NCBI RefSeq assembly: GCF_034058155.1
Contig: NZ_CP139148.1
Coordinates: 4,402,001-4,466,000 of the forward strand
Direction of reading: 5' to 3'
DNA length: 64,000 nucleotides
From: Flavobacterium sp. KACC 22761
GTDB taxonomy: Bacteria; Bacteroidota; Bacteroidia; Flavobacteriales; Flavobacteriaceae
In this document: in pieces, positions 1-9,300 of the stretch
Numbering within the stretch: the stretch's first letter is position 1
How the letters are laid out: each line of letters opens with the position of its first letter
Notes under the pieces: generated by a model
The model's input: only the letters and a program-made list of their open reading frames with translations
What the model was told of the DNA's origin: nothing
The model's database searches: none
Position numbers and translations under genes: made by a program

Positions 1-61
1 CACAGCAAAAAAGCGAAAACAATAAAATAGGTAATAAGGTAATTTTTAAGATATTCTGCAT
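1..61 (-). CDS. N-terminal end of a secreted lipoprotein gene (partial, runs off left edge)
   Basis: Reading the minus strand from an ATG at 61 gives 20 codons to the window edge: a short basic start, a leucine/isoleucine/phenylalanine-rich stretch, then Leu-Phe-Cys-Cys. This looks like a lipoprotein signal peptide with a lipobox cysteine at residue 19 or 20. A good flavobacterial promoter lies just upstream at 84-111, leaving a leader of about 16 nt, which supports this start. Nothing of the mature protein is visible, so no function can be given. The call rests on the signal peptide plus the promoter, not on length. Confidence 0.5.
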   Translation of the reverse strand, partial: MQNILKITLLPILLFSLFCC

Positions 62-83
62 TGGTTTTGTTTTTTGGTTTGAG

Positions 84-111
84 CAAATATATAAAATTTT
101 ACTAACCACAA
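84..111 (-). promoter_or_regulatory. Flavobacterium-type promoter for the left-edge lipoprotein gene
   Basis: On the minus strand a TTG at 111-109 is followed after 17 nt by TATATTTG at 91-84, matching the TTG-N17-23-TAnnTTTG consensus known for Flavobacterium housekeeping promoters. It points at the ATG at 61. Confidence 0.5.
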
Positions 112-467
112 CTTAGTTATTAAAAAAATTTATTAATTAACATTTAGCTTATTTTCAGAAAGTTTTAGTAATATTCTACAAATCCTCAGCAAATACAGCC
201 AATAAGACGCGAAAAGCATATTTGAAATATTTTTACTTTTTTATGGATATTTTTTTTTGAAAAGAAAATTATTCGCACAAAAAAACTTTGTTCCCACCCA
301 AGAAGCAGATGGAATATTGAATGTTTAGCAATAAAATAGGCTGTATAATTTATTTCTAATTTGCTCAAAAGCAATGAGAAGCAAATAGATTTTGAAAAAA
401 AATTTAAAAACAAAACCCAAGACTAAAAGAACTTTTACAAAAAGTGAATCGAGAGTTACAAAACAAA
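112..467. other. AT-rich intergenic stretch without a convincing gene
   Basis: Extremely AT-rich sequence between the left-edge lipoprotein promoter and the terminator of the ROK regulator. A 75-codon minus-strand frame at 186-413 has low-complexity Phe/Lys/Ile/Ser composition and no recognisable motif, so I treat it as chance. I see no RNA gene or repeat here. Confidence 0.4.
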
Positions 468-499
468 AAAAACTCTATAAAACAAATTATAGAGTTTTT
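468..499 (-). terminator. Rho-independent terminator after the ROK regulator
   Basis: A 12-bp stem (AAAACTCTATAA pairing with TTATAGAGTTTT) has a 6-nt loop. On the minus strand it is followed by a run of T. It lies about 20 nt past the stop codon of the gene at 520-1746. Confidence 0.75.
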
Positions 500-519
500 A
501 AAATCTTATGAAGAATTAC

Positions 520-1746
520 TTATTTAAAAAAGGGAGAAAGCATCTTTTCTTTTACAATACAGCAAGCGCCAATTACGCCTACACGATGCCCGAGTGTTGA
601 TTTTTTTAATTTCATATCTCTATTTACCAAGCCCAGCGAATGCTTTTTAAGTGCCGACTGAATTGGCAAAAGCGCAAAATCTCCCAACTGTGAAAAATCT
701 CCACCAATAACAAGAAGATCAGGATTAAAAATATTCAGCAAAATAGACAAATAACGTCCCATTTTTTCGCTTTGTCTTGTAACTAATTCGATACACAAAC
801 TGTCTTCCAGGTTAATGGCTCCAGAAATAATATCTAAATGCTGCAGATCTTCATTTTCATTGAGTTCAATTTTTGAATGCTTTCCTTCTTTTAACGCTTC
901 TTTAAATTGTCGCACTAAAGACCAGCCCGAAATTTCAGTTTCAAGACAACCTAATTTACCGCATTGACAAATGATTTCATTTTCAAAAAGAGTACTATGT
1001 CCAAACTCGCCAGAATAACCGGATTTTCCATAATAAAGCTTTCCGTCGGTCATAATCCCGATAGCTACTCCCCAACTGTAATTCAAGAAAATTATATTTT
1101 GCTCATCGTCAACAACACCTTCGCAATATTCACCAAAAGCCATCGCACGTGTGTCATTTTCAAGATGAACCGGAAGACCCAATTGTTCAGATATAATTTC
1201 CGTCAAAGGCCTGTTTTCACTAAAGAAATAATTATAACTGAAACCTTCCATCGAATTGATTCGGCCAGAAAAGTTGATACAAATCCCGACAATTAATTTT
1301 TTCTCTACGGAGCTTTCTTCAATATAATTATTGATAAGCGCACAAAACTCCAACAAAGATTCTTGCGAATTTTTTAATGCAAATGGAACGCGCAAATCAA
1401 GGCTTATAAACTCATTCTTTATATTCTGCAATCCAATCGACATATGAGTTCGTCCGACCTCAACACCCAAGAAAAAAGCACAAGTTGGGTTGATACTATA
1501 TAAAGAAGGTCTTCGTCCGCCGCTGTTGGTTATTTTTCCCATATCCACTACGGTGCCTTCCTGCAAGAGCTCATTGACCGCCTTAGTAACTGTAGGAACG
1601 CTGGATTGCAATTCAGAACTTATTTCTGCAATTGTTGCATTACCTGCAGAAAGTAATCGTTTTACAATTGACTGCCTGAGCATGTGCCACTTTTGCCCCG
1701 AAAGACTATTGTCTTTACTAATATCAAGTAAATCTTTTAAATTCAT
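520..1746 (-). CDS. ROK-family (NagC/XylR-type) transcriptional repressor
   Basis: A 408-residue protein with a winged-helix DNA-binding domain at about residues 20-78 and a ROK sugar-kinase-like domain from about 88 to 400. Visible motifs are the ROK zinc cluster Cys-Gln-Cys-Gly-Lys-Leu-Gly-Cys-Leu-Glu preceded by Gly-His-Ser-Thr, an Asn-Asp segment where the kinase active site sits, and a late Val-Ile-Gly-Gly-Asp. The usual Asp-x-Gly-x-Thr phosphate loop reads Glu-Val-Gly-Arg-Thr, which fits a regulator rather than an active sugar kinase. Members of this family repress sugar uptake and catabolic genes and are released by a sugar or sugar phosphate. No carbohydrate operon is adjacent, so target and ligand are unknown. 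The gene is divergent from the lipoprotein at 2079. Confidence 0.85.
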   Translation of the reverse strand: MNLKDLLDISKDNSLSGQKWHMLRQSIVKRLLSAGNATIAEISSELQSSVPTVTKAVNELLQEGTVVDMGKITNSGGRRPSLYSINPTCAFFLGVEVGRTHMSIGLQNIKNEFISLDLRVPFALKNSQESLLEFCALINNYIEESSVEKKLIVGICINFSGRINSMEGFSYNYFFSENRPLTEIISEQLGLPVHLENDTRAMAFGEYCEGVVDDEQNIIFLNYSWGVAIGIMTDGKLYYGKSGYSGEFGHSTLFENEIICQCGKLGCLETEISGWSLVRQFKEALKEGKHSKIELNENEDLQHLDIISGAINLEDSLCIELVTRQSEKMGRYLSILLNIFNPDLLVIGGDFSQLGDFALLPIQSALKKHSLGLVNRDMKLKKSTLGHRVGVIGACCIVKEKMLSPFFK

Positions 1747-2078
1747 TTATCGTCGATTTTAACAAATTCTATTACAAACATAATTCATTTTTAACTTAAC
1801 CGTTGCTTTTTTTATTACAAAAATCAAAAGGCAATCTTACACCTCAAAAGCAACACTTCTGGCGCTGTAGTCCGTAAAAAATATAAACCCAAAAAACATA
1901 ATAAGAAAAAACATCTTAAAATTACAAGTTTTTTTATTTTACTCAAAGATTTAAAAAAAATATAAATTAAATACGAATTTAATATTAAATATTTTTAATA
2001 ATTATATTAAAGATATTAATTTTTTGTTATTTTAGCCATCAACTAACTGATTGTCAAATCAATTAAATCTAACCAATT
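1747..2078. other. Divergent intergenic region between repressor and lipoprotein
   Basis: 332 bp of AT-rich DNA. On the minus strand TATGTTTG at 1782-1775 matches the TAnnTTTG minus-7 box, about 30 nt before the repressor ATG, but without a clear TTG at the right spacing. On the plus strand TATTTTAG near 2027-2034 is a one-mismatch minus-7 candidate for the lipoprotein gene. No clear operator dyad or structured RNA was seen. Confidence 0.35.
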
Positions 2079-3335
2079 ATGAAAACAAAAAAACTATTAT
2101 GTTTTGTTATTACAGCAATTCTTACGTATGCTTGCTCAAGCGATGATTCTGCTGAAAAAACCGCCATTCAAAGCACAACAAAATCAAGTGCAAAAACAGC
2201 ATTAGCTGTCAATTCGCTTGTTTCTTCAGACTGGACTTCAGGGACATTGTCAACTTCGATTGTTCCGCCTCAAAATTTGAAATTTTTAAGTGGAAATTTA
2301 TCTGACAAGCAAATTTGGAAAAGCAACAATCCCGAAATTATAAAAGGAAATGGATGGCTGATGCAAAATGCTAGAGTTGATTCTAGCCGAGGCGGTTCTT
2401 CAAATCCGCTTTCTGGCACTTTTGGGGTTTATTTATTCCACATCAACCAATCAGGCGCTACAAAATACCTGCATGTTTTAGTCTCCAATCCACAAACTAC
2501 CGCCCTAACCATTAGCGGAAAAGGATCAACTTATACCAATGCTGAAAAGCCATTAAACGGGAGCGCGACAGGACAAAGTTATTTTGTTTCGAAAGACTGG
2601 CTACAAAATACGCCTCGTACAACTTTCAGCAATGTGACTATTAATCCTTCTAAAGTTTATGAAGTGTACAAAGCAACATTGGCCAATAACAATATGGTTG
2701 ATGGGTCATATGAAATTACGGCTTCACAAGGTGTTTATGTTTACACCGTCGTAACCTCAACTGGAAATATAAATGATGCTGTAACCGCCACTCAAACTGC
2801 TGCAGCAGGCGATATTTATACCGAAAGCACAAACGCTTACGGCAGAGAAGCTGGAATCTACACGCAATCGGGCTGGTCTGGAACTACAGATATCGATTTG
2901 CCTTCTGGACCATCATATATGGGATTGTGCTTAAATACGAGTTCGAAATTTGCGGTTGGCGGAGTTTATCTTCAAAATCAAAATGCGCCTTACTCCTATA
3001 AATTAAATGGAGCTTCACAAAATACTTACGGAAATTACGGCCATAAATACACCCTGACCTTAAAGCTGAATAACCCAAACAGTACGGCAAAAAATGTGTC
3101 GCTTACTTTTGCTTCTAACTTTACATCGGGAACAAATTCGCCTTCATTTACTTTCAACGGACCGCTTTATTTAAACGGAGCTCTGAAAAATATTTATACA
3201 ACACCAACACAGCCAGCGCAAAATTTGGCCAATTGGAGCATTCCAGCAAATTCATTTTTTAATGCTACAATAACATTTTATGTTCCGGGATTAATTACAA
3301 CCGGACAACAATTGATTTTAGAACAAACCAATTAA
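2079..3335 (+). CDS. Secreted lipoprotein of unknown function, possibly DUF3370-like
   Basis: A 418-residue protein starting with a lipoprotein signal peptide that ends Leu-Thr-Tyr-Ala-Cys (Cys19). The following Ser-Ser-Asp-Asp-Ser is acidic near the lipidated cysteine, as in surface lipoprotein export signals of Bacteroidota, so display on the cell surface is plausible. The mature part is rich in Ser, Thr, Asn, Gly and aromatic residues and looks all-beta, with no catalytic motif that I recognise. The segment around residues 65-150 (a bare Asn-Ser-Asn-Pro-Glu type motif, then a Gly-rich and beta-rich stretch) faintly recalls cyanobacterial DUF3370 proteins; this is a weak impression. Single gene, closed by a hairpin at 3346-3406. 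Confidence 0.7.
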   Translation: MKTKKLLCFVITAILTYACSSDDSAEKTAIQSTTKSSAKTALAVNSLVSSDWTSGTLSTSIVPPQNLKFLSGNLSDKQIWKSNNPEIIKGNGWLMQNARVDSSRGGSSNPLSGTFGVYLFHINQSGATKYLHVLVSNPQTTALTISGKGSTYTNAEKPLNGSATGQSYFVSKDWLQNTPRTTFSNVTINPSKVYEVYKATLANNNMVDGSYEITASQGVYVYTVVTSTGNINDAVTATQTAAAGDIYTESTNAYGREAGIYTQSGWSGTTDIDLPSGPSYMGLCLNTSSKFAVGGVYLQNQNAPYSYKLNGASQNTYGNYGHKYTLTLKLNNPNSTAKNVSLTFASNFTSGTNSPSFTFNGPLYLNGALKNIYTTPTQPAQNLANWSIPANSFFNATITFYVPGLITTGQQLILEQTN

Positions 3336-3345
3336 ATCTAAATTA

Positions 3346-3406
3346 TTTTGCCAGATACAAAATTCAAAACCATTTCTTGGCAAATGATGAGTTGTATCTG
3401 GCAAAA
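3346..3406. terminator. Bidirectional hairpin terminator between convergent genes
   Basis: A 15-bp perfect stem pairs 3346-3360 (TTTTGCCAGATACAA) with 3392-3406, over a 31-nt loop. T/A runs on both sides could end transcription of both the lipoprotein and the RNA methyltransferase. Confidence 0.6.
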
Positions 3407-3432
3407 AAAAATAAGGATCTAAAATGATTGTT

Positions 3433-3891
3433 TTAAGAACGTGGCTTCGACAAGTTTCTGTCGTACATAACAATCGTTCCCGCCACGGCCACATTTAAAC
3501 TTTTTTCCGATTTAAATTTTACTAAGTGATGGCATTTATCCATTGCTTTTTTGGATAAGCCATGATCTTCCGCTCCTAATAAATAGACACATCTTCTTGG
3601 ATGTTCGAAAGTTTCTAGGTCAGATGCTCTTTCGGCTAATTCTACACCAACTAATCGTGCTCCTTTAGGCAAATTTTCAAAGAAAGCTTCAAAAGTTTCA
3701 TAATGAAAATAAGGAATTGATTTTACGGCATCGTGTGTGTCACATGCTTGTTTTGCATATCGATTACCTATGATAAATATAAAAGTAGCGCCCATATTTT
3801 GAGCTGATCGCCACAAAACGCCTAAATTTTCGGGTGTTTTACCATTTTGTATTCCTATGCCAAAATATTCATTTACAAAGTTGTCATTCAT
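3433..3891 (-). CDS. SpoU/TrmH-family RNA 2'-O-methyltransferase
   Basis: A 152-residue SPOUT-fold protein likely to methylate a ribose in tRNA or rRNA using S-adenosylmethionine. Family hallmarks are Asn-Leu-Gly-x-x-x-Arg-Ser-Ala near the start, Leu-Gly-Ala-Glu-Asp-His-Gly-Leu in the middle and Ser-Leu-Asn-Val-Ala-Val-Ala-Gly near the end, which form the knotted cofactor site. The frame could begin at 3939, but I choose the ATG at 3891: TACTTTTG, a good minus-7 box, lies at 3904-3897 inside the longer reading, and the conserved domain begins right after this ATG. The transcript would then have almost no leader. At about 150 residues it is close to a bare catalytic domain without an RNA-binding extension. 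Confidence 0.85.
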   Translation of the reverse strand: MNDNFVNEYFGIGIQNGKTPENLGVLWRSAQNMGATFIFIIGNRYAKQACDTHDAVKSIPYFHYETFEAFFENLPKGARLVGVELAERASDLETFEHPRRCVYLLGAEDHGLSKKAMDKCHHLVKFKSEKSLNVAVAGTIVMYDRNLSKPRS

Positions 3892-3896
3892 AAAGG

Positions 3897-3904
3897 CAAA
3901 AGTA
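3897..3904 (-). promoter_or_regulatory. Minus-7 promoter box giving a near-leaderless mRNA
   Basis: TACTTTTG on the minus strand matches TAnnTTTG and ends 5 nt before the ATG at 3891. Transcription would begin at or next to the start codon. It also decides the start of the methyltransferase gene. Confidence 0.5.
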
Positions 3905-3939
3905 CAAACTTTCGACATGAATTTATAAAACGCCTCCAA

Positions 3940-4170
3940 AAAACGCTTTGCATTCTTTTAAGGCCCCGCTTACTTTGGGTATCTACTTTAAATCAAAAAT
4001 TTTTTTTTCTGTAAAAAAATCTAGTCTATCAATTCACAAAAAAACTCTAGTTCCTTCATCATCAAACATGTTGATGTTAATTATATAAATTTTTAGAAAA
4101 ATTATATAAAAGAAAGGGAAGTCTTATTTCTTATTTTCATTGTAGCCTTAACACTAATCTTTTGACTTCA
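3940..4170. other. AT-rich intergenic stretch with one small dyad
   Basis: The only notable element is CATCAA-ACATG-TTGATG at 4060-4076, a 6+6 inverted repeat that could be an operator for the signalling genes downstream. No other structure was seen. Confidence 0.3.
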
Positions 4171-4299
4171 ATGAAACACCTATACTTTTCGATAGTCTTT
4201 GCGCTATTTTTAATTTCAATTTCCAATTATAGTCCTTCTGTGAACTATAACTGCAAAAATTCTGCTCCCAATCACAAAGAAGCATTTATGCAATTTTAG
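4171..4299 (+). CDS. Small 42-residue putative secreted or membrane peptide
   Basis: The frame at 4171 starts Met-Lys-His-Leu-Tyr and carries a hydrophobic segment at residues 5-18 (Tyr-Phe-Ser-Ile-Val-Phe-Ala-Leu-Phe-Leu-Ile-Ser-Ile). A polar tail with one Cys follows. It has the layout of a signal peptide or single membrane anchor. It lies 40 nt upstream of the CHASE3 kinase on the same strand and could be translated from the same mRNA. I do not recognise a family. With only 42 residues it may be a chance frame, but position and signal-like start make it worth recording. Confidence 0.3.
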   Translation: MKHLYFSIVFALFLISISNYSPSVNYNCKNSAPNHKEAFMQF

Positions 4300-4339
4300 A
4301 ATTATTTATTCTTAACGGGTTTCTTTAAACAGAAAGACA

Positions 4340-5800
4340 ATGAAATTATCAACTCAAATAATTTTGGCCTTTACGCTCATCATTTTGCTTTCTGCTGCAG
4401 ATTCGTACAGCAATTACAGATTATCGCTTAAAGTCAATCAAAATTCCGAGTTTCTATCAAAATCTGAAGAAGTGATACGAAATTCAAACAAAACACACCG
4501 AGCTATTTTACAAATGCAAAGTGCTGTTAGAGGTTACTTACTCACCAATGATAGTACCTATTTGGCTCCTTATTACAGCGGAATTGAAAAAGTCCCAGGA
4601 TTTATTGTAGAACAGCATACGCTTATTGACAGCAATACTATTCAGGCTTCTATCTTGGATTCTATAAGCATTCTTCATGCCGAATGGCTTTCCTATACAT
4701 CTGAATTGATTCGAGCCAGAAAAGAAAATCCTAGCACATACATAAACCTCTTAGACACTAAACTTAAAAAACATATTAGCAAAAACATTAATGATTCAAT
4801 CACAAAAAAATTTAAAAATTTTGAACGAATAGAATACAAAACCAGAGCACATCACAGTGAAATGTTGCTTCATAGCTTAACAAAAACAAGAACATATTCG
4901 TTGGTATTTTTAACCCTCACGGTTTTTGTTGGAATATGCAGTACGGCATACATCGTAATTATGATTACAAAACGAATAAATTCAATGGTTCGTGTAGCCG
5001 ATACAATCTCAAAAGGACGCTTTACTATTGTTCAAGATTATAAAAATGATGAATTAAGCGCACTTGCTGCATCTTTAAACATCATGTCGCGCCGACTGGA
5101 AAAGAATATTCAGGAATTGGAAAACAAAAATGAAGAACTCAACAAATTTGCCTATGTAGTTTCACACGATTTAAAAGCGCCGTTGCGAGGCATTTACAAT
5201 GTAATCAGCTGGATTGAAGAAGATTTATCTAGCGAACTCTCCCCTGCTTTAAAAAACTATCTGAGCATCATCCCAAAAAGGACACAGCGTATGGAAGCCC
5301 TTATTAATGGACTTTTAGAGTATGCACGATTAAATCGAAAGACAACTCCTGAATTTGTTGACACCAATATTCTTGTTCATGAAATCGCACAATCAATTGT
5401 TCCGAGGGAATTCACGCTTCAAATTATCAATCTGCCAGAACTTGTTACAGAACGTTTAAAACTGGAACAGGTTTTTTCGAATTTAATAAGTAATGCTGTC
5501 AAATACTCAAAACCTGAAAATCCAAGTATTGAAATAAGGTGCCAAAAAGTAGGCACTTTTTATGAATTTTCGGTTGCTGATAACGGTATTGGCATTGATC
5601 CGGAATATCATCAAAAAATATTTGAAATCTTCCAGACGCTGAGAGAAAAAAATGAAATGGAAAGTACTGGAGTTGGATTGGCAATTGTCAAAAAAATCAT
5701 TGATGATCAAGGTGAAGAAATACATGTAGAATCAAAACTAGGCGAAGGAACCAAGTTTACTTTTACCTGGAGAAATAATAAAAAATATGAGAAAGCCTAA
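4340..5800 (+). CDS. CHASE3-HAMP membrane histidine kinase
   Basis: A 486-residue sensor kinase. One N-terminal membrane helix (about 5-24) is followed by a CHASE3-type helical periplasmic domain, recognisable from the Val-Arg-Gly-Tyr-Leu-Leu-Thr segment near residue 70. Then come a second helix (about 190-212), a HAMP linker, a HisKA helix with the phosphoacceptor His276 in Ser-His-Asp-Leu-Lys-Ala-Pro-Leu-Arg, and an ATPase domain with Asn-Ala-Val-Lys-Tyr-Ser, Asp-Asn-Gly-Ile-Gly-Ile and Gly-Val-Gly-Leu-Ala-Ile-Val boxes. The start is the first ATG before the membrane helix. The gene overlaps the receiver gene that follows by 14 bp, so the two are translationally coupled. This His-Asp-Leu-Lys-Ala-Pro kinase type commonly pairs with Rcp1-like receivers. 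The ligand is unknown. Confidence 0.9.
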   Translation: MKLSTQIILAFTLIILLSAADSYSNYRLSLKVNQNSEFLSKSEEVIRNSNKTHRAILQMQSAVRGYLLTNDSTYLAPYYSGIEKVPGFIVEQHTLIDSNTIQASILDSISILHAEWLSYTSELIRARKENPSTYINLLDTKLKKHISKNINDSITKKFKNFERIEYKTRAHHSEMLLHSLTKTRTYSLVFLTLTVFVGICSTAYIVIMITKRINSMVRVADTISKGRFTIVQDYKNDELSALAASLNIMSRRLEKNIQELENKNEELNKFAYVVSHDLKAPLRGIYNVISWIEEDLSSELSPALKNYLSIIPKRTQRMEALINGLLEYARLNRKTTPEFVDTNILVHEIAQSIVPREFTLQIINLPELVTERLKLEQVFSNLISNAVKYSKPENPSIEIRCQKVGTFYEFSVADNGIGIDPEYHQKIFEIFQTLREKNEMESTGVGLAIVKKIIDDQGEEIHVESKLGEGTKFTFTWRNNKKYEKA

Positions 5801-6218
5801 TATTTTACTGGTAGAAGATGACGAACTTGATACGATTTCAGTAGAACGATCTTTAAAAAAATTGGAAATCCAATATGTTTTACATACTGCATACAATGGT
5901 CTTGAAGCGCTTCAAATGTTGAGAAAAGCAGAGGATCCGCTTGTCCCAGATGTTATTCTGCTCGATATCAATATGCCAAAAATGAACGGAATAGAATTTT
6001 TAAAAATTCTTAGAAAAGACGAAGATTTGAAAGATTTGAAGGTTTTCATTATGACAACTTCTTCCGAAGGAAGTGATCGTATGACTGCCGAAAAATTAGG
6101 AATCTCAGGATACATAATAAAACCGCTCAATTATACCGACAACACAAAACGACCTGATTCAATGGAAGCTTTTGTACAATTTCATCTGCGAAAGATTTTA
6201 TTGAATGAAAACGCATAA
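5787..6218 (+). CDS. Single-domain Rcp1-like response regulator
   Basis: A 143-residue stand-alone receiver domain. The acidic pocket is Glu10-Asp11-Asp12, the phosphorylated residue is Asp60 in Leu-Leu-Asp-Ile-Asn-Met-Pro, followed by a Thr-Thr-Ser switch and Ile-Lys-Pro. No output domain is present. The C-terminal extension ending in a short helix resembles Rcp1 receivers that accept phosphate from phytochrome or CHASE3 kinases. The start overlaps the kinase gene, so it is almost certainly its direct partner. It may relay phosphate to the poly-HAMP hybrid kinase encoded next, or act on a protein partner. Confidence 0.9.
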   Translation: MRKPNILLVEDDELDTISVERSLKKLEIQYVLHTAYNGLEALQMLRKAEDPLVPDVILLDINMPKMNGIEFLKILRKDEDLKDLKVFIMTTSSEGSDRMTAEKLGISGYIIKPLNYTDNTKRPDSMEAFVQFHLRKILLNENA

Positions 6219-6222
6219 TAAT

Positions 6223-6321
6223 TATGAGTTATGAATTATGAGTTAAAAACTAATAAACTCATCCCATAACCCATAACCCATAACCCATAACTCATAACTC
6301 ATAACTCATAACCCATAACCC
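6223..6321. repeat. Heptanucleotide repeat array (CYCATAA) with inverted half
   Basis: 6223-6245 holds three TTATGAR heptamers. After a spacer, 6263-6321 holds about 8.4 tandem copies of CCCATAA or CTCATAA. The two halves are complementary and could fold into a long hairpin. Copies of the same 7-bp family occur at 17704-17797 and 31541-31563. Confidence 0.8.
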
Positions 6322-6364
6322 AAAATCACCAAAAACACAACCTTCAGCAAAAGAGTCACCAATT

Positions 6365-9300
6365 ATGAAAAAAAATAAACCAACAGATAAGATCCCCAAA
6401 AATGAAGTAATGATCGCCTTGCCTGTCATTACAGATGAAAAAATATCCAATCGTAAAACCAAAAAAAGCAAAACAGAAGAATCAATTCTTAGTGACGCTG
6501 AATTTCTAAAAATTCTGCTCAAGGTAAAAAACGGTAATTTTTCACAACGTTTTCCAACGGATCAAGATGGCACCAAACGCGCTATTTGCGACACCTTGAA
6601 TGAAATTATCGACTTGAACCAAAGAATGGTTTTTGAGTTTCAAAAGGTCGGGAAAAGCATTGGAAAACAAGGAAAATTAACCAATCGCGTTGTTCTTGAC
6701 GGTGCGCGCGGTTCGTGGAGTTCTTGTGTGGATTCGGTAAATACTTTAATTTCAGATTTGGTTCACCCAACAATAGAAATTGCGCACGTAATTACTTCGG
6801 TTGCAAAAGGAAACCTTTCTCAAGAAATGCCTTTGTCTATTGAAGGAAATCCGTTGCAAGGGGAATTCCTTCGAATCGCAAAAGAGGTAAATGCCATGGT
6901 AAAACAGCTGAACCTTTTCTCGATGGAAGTTACACGTGTGGCGCGTGAGGTTGGTACCGAAGGAAAATTGGGTGGTCAGGCAAAAGTCCGAGGTGTTGGC
7001 GGCGTTTGGAAAGATTTGACCGATTCTGTAAACAAAATGGCGTCCAATTTAACTGGACAGGTTCGTAACATTGCCGATGTAACAACAGCAGTAGCAAAAG
7101 GCGATTTATCAAAAAAAATTACTGTTGACGTAAAAGGAGAAATTCAGGAATTAAAAAACACCATCAATACCATGGTGGATCAGCTGAATTCGTTTTCTTC
7201 TGAGGTAACGCGTGTGGCACGTGAGGTTGGTACTGAAGGAAAACTTGGTGGACAAGCGCAGGTTAAAGGTGTTGGTGGAACATGGAAAGATTTGACCGAT
7301 TCAGTAAATCAAATGGCTTCTAACCTTACTGGACAAGTTCGAAATATTGCCGATGTAACAACCGCGGTGGCTAAAGGGGATCTTTCGAAAAAAATTACCG
7401 TTGACGTAAAAGGAGAAATCCTGGAACTAAAAGACACCATTAATACCATGGTGGATCAGCTGAATTCCTTTTCTTCTGAGGTAACGCGTGTGGCACGTGA
7501 GGTTGGTTCTGAAGGAAAATTGGGCGGTCAAGCACGTGTTCGTGGTGTTGGTGGTGTTTGGAAAGATTTAACGGATTCAGTAAACCAAATGGCATCGAAT
7601 TTAACTGGTCAAGTAAGAAATATCGCCGAAGTAACTACCGCCGTCGCAAAAGGCGATTTATCTAAAAAGATTACTGTAAACGTTGAAGGCGAAATCCTCG
7701 AATTAAAAAATACCATCAATACCATGGTGGATCAGCTGAACTCTTTTGGGGCCGAGGTAACTCGTGTGGCGCGTGAAGTGGGTTCTGAAGGAAAACTCGG
7801 CGGTCAGGCAAAAGTAAAAGGTGTTGGTGGAACTTGGAAAGATTTAACAGATTCCGTTAACCAGATGGCATCCAACTTAACCGGACAAGTACGTAATATC
7901 GCCGAAGTTACCACGGCCGTAGCAAATGGCGATTTATCGAAAAAAATTACAGCCGTCGCCGAGGGAGAAATTTTGGAATTGAAAAAAACCATCAATACCA
8001 TGGTGGATCAGCTGAACTCCTTCTCTTCTGAAGTAACACGTGTGGCGCTTGAGGTAGGTACCGAAGGGAAATTGGGAGGCCAGGCAAAAGTAAAAGGTGT
8101 CGGAGGAACTTGGAAAGATTTAACGGATTCAGTGAATCAAATGGCATCCAACCTAACTGGACAAGTTAGAAATATTGCCGAGGTAACAACTGCCGTAGCA
8201 AAAGGCGATTTATCACGCCAAATTACGGTAGATACCAAAGGAGAAATCTTAGAGCTGAAAAACACGATTAACACGATGGTAGGTCAGCTAAACTCTTTTG
8301 CATCTGAGGTAACCCGTGTGGCGCGTGAGGTTGGAACAGAGGGAAAACTGGGCGGACAAGCGCAAGTTGAAGGTGTCGGCGGAACGTGGAAAGATTTGAC
8401 GGATTCGGTGAATCAAATGGCATCCAACTTAACCGGACAAGTTCGTAATATTGCCGAAGTTACGACTGCCGTAGCAAAAGGAGATTTATCACTCCAAATT
8501 ACGGTTGATGTAAAAGGAGAAATCTTAGAGTTAAAAAACACCATCAACACAATGGTGGATCAGCTTCGAGGTTTTGCTTCGGAAGTTACGAGGGTTTCGC
8601 GAGAAGTAGGAACTGAAGGAAAACTCGGTGGTCAAGCCAACGTACCGGGAGTTGCAGGAACTTGGAAAGATTTGACCGATTCAGTGAACCAAATGGCAGG
8701 AAACCTTACCGCGCAGGTACGTAATATCGCCGATGTAGCGATTGCCGTTGCCAACGGAGATATGTCTCGAAAAATTACGGTAGACGTTCGCGGAGAGATT
8801 CTTCAATTAAAAGAAACCTTAAATACGATGGTGGATCAGCTTCGTGAGTTTGCTTCTGAGGTAACTCGTGTGGCGCGTGAAGTGGGTACCGAAGGAAAGT
8901 TGGGCGGACAAGCAAACGTACCCGGTGTTGCCGGAACATGGAAAGATTTGACCGATTCGGTGAATCAAATGGCAGGTAACTTAACCACTCAGGTTCGTAA
9001 TATTGCCGAAGTTACGATTGCCGTTGCGAATGGAGATATGTCCAAAAAAATCACGGCAGACGTTCGTGGCGAGATTCTGCAATTAAAAGAAACCGTAAAT
9101 ACAATGGTAGATCAGCTTCGTGCTTTTGCTTCTGAGGTAACTCGTGTGGCGCGTGAGGTTGGTACCGATGGAAAACTGGGTGGACAAGCTTTCGTTCCCG
9201 GAGTTGCCGGAACATGGAAAGATTTGACCGATTCGGTGAACCAAATGGCATCGAACTTAACAGGACAAGTACGTAATATTGCTGATGTAACAAAAGCCGT

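Noticed and set aside
186..413. 75-codon minus-strand open frame
   Set aside because: Low-complexity Phe/Lys/Ile/Ser content, no motif, no promoter of its own, in very AT-rich DNA.
6223..6321. CRISPR array
   Set aside because: The repeats are contiguous 7-mers without unique spacers, and no cas gene is present.
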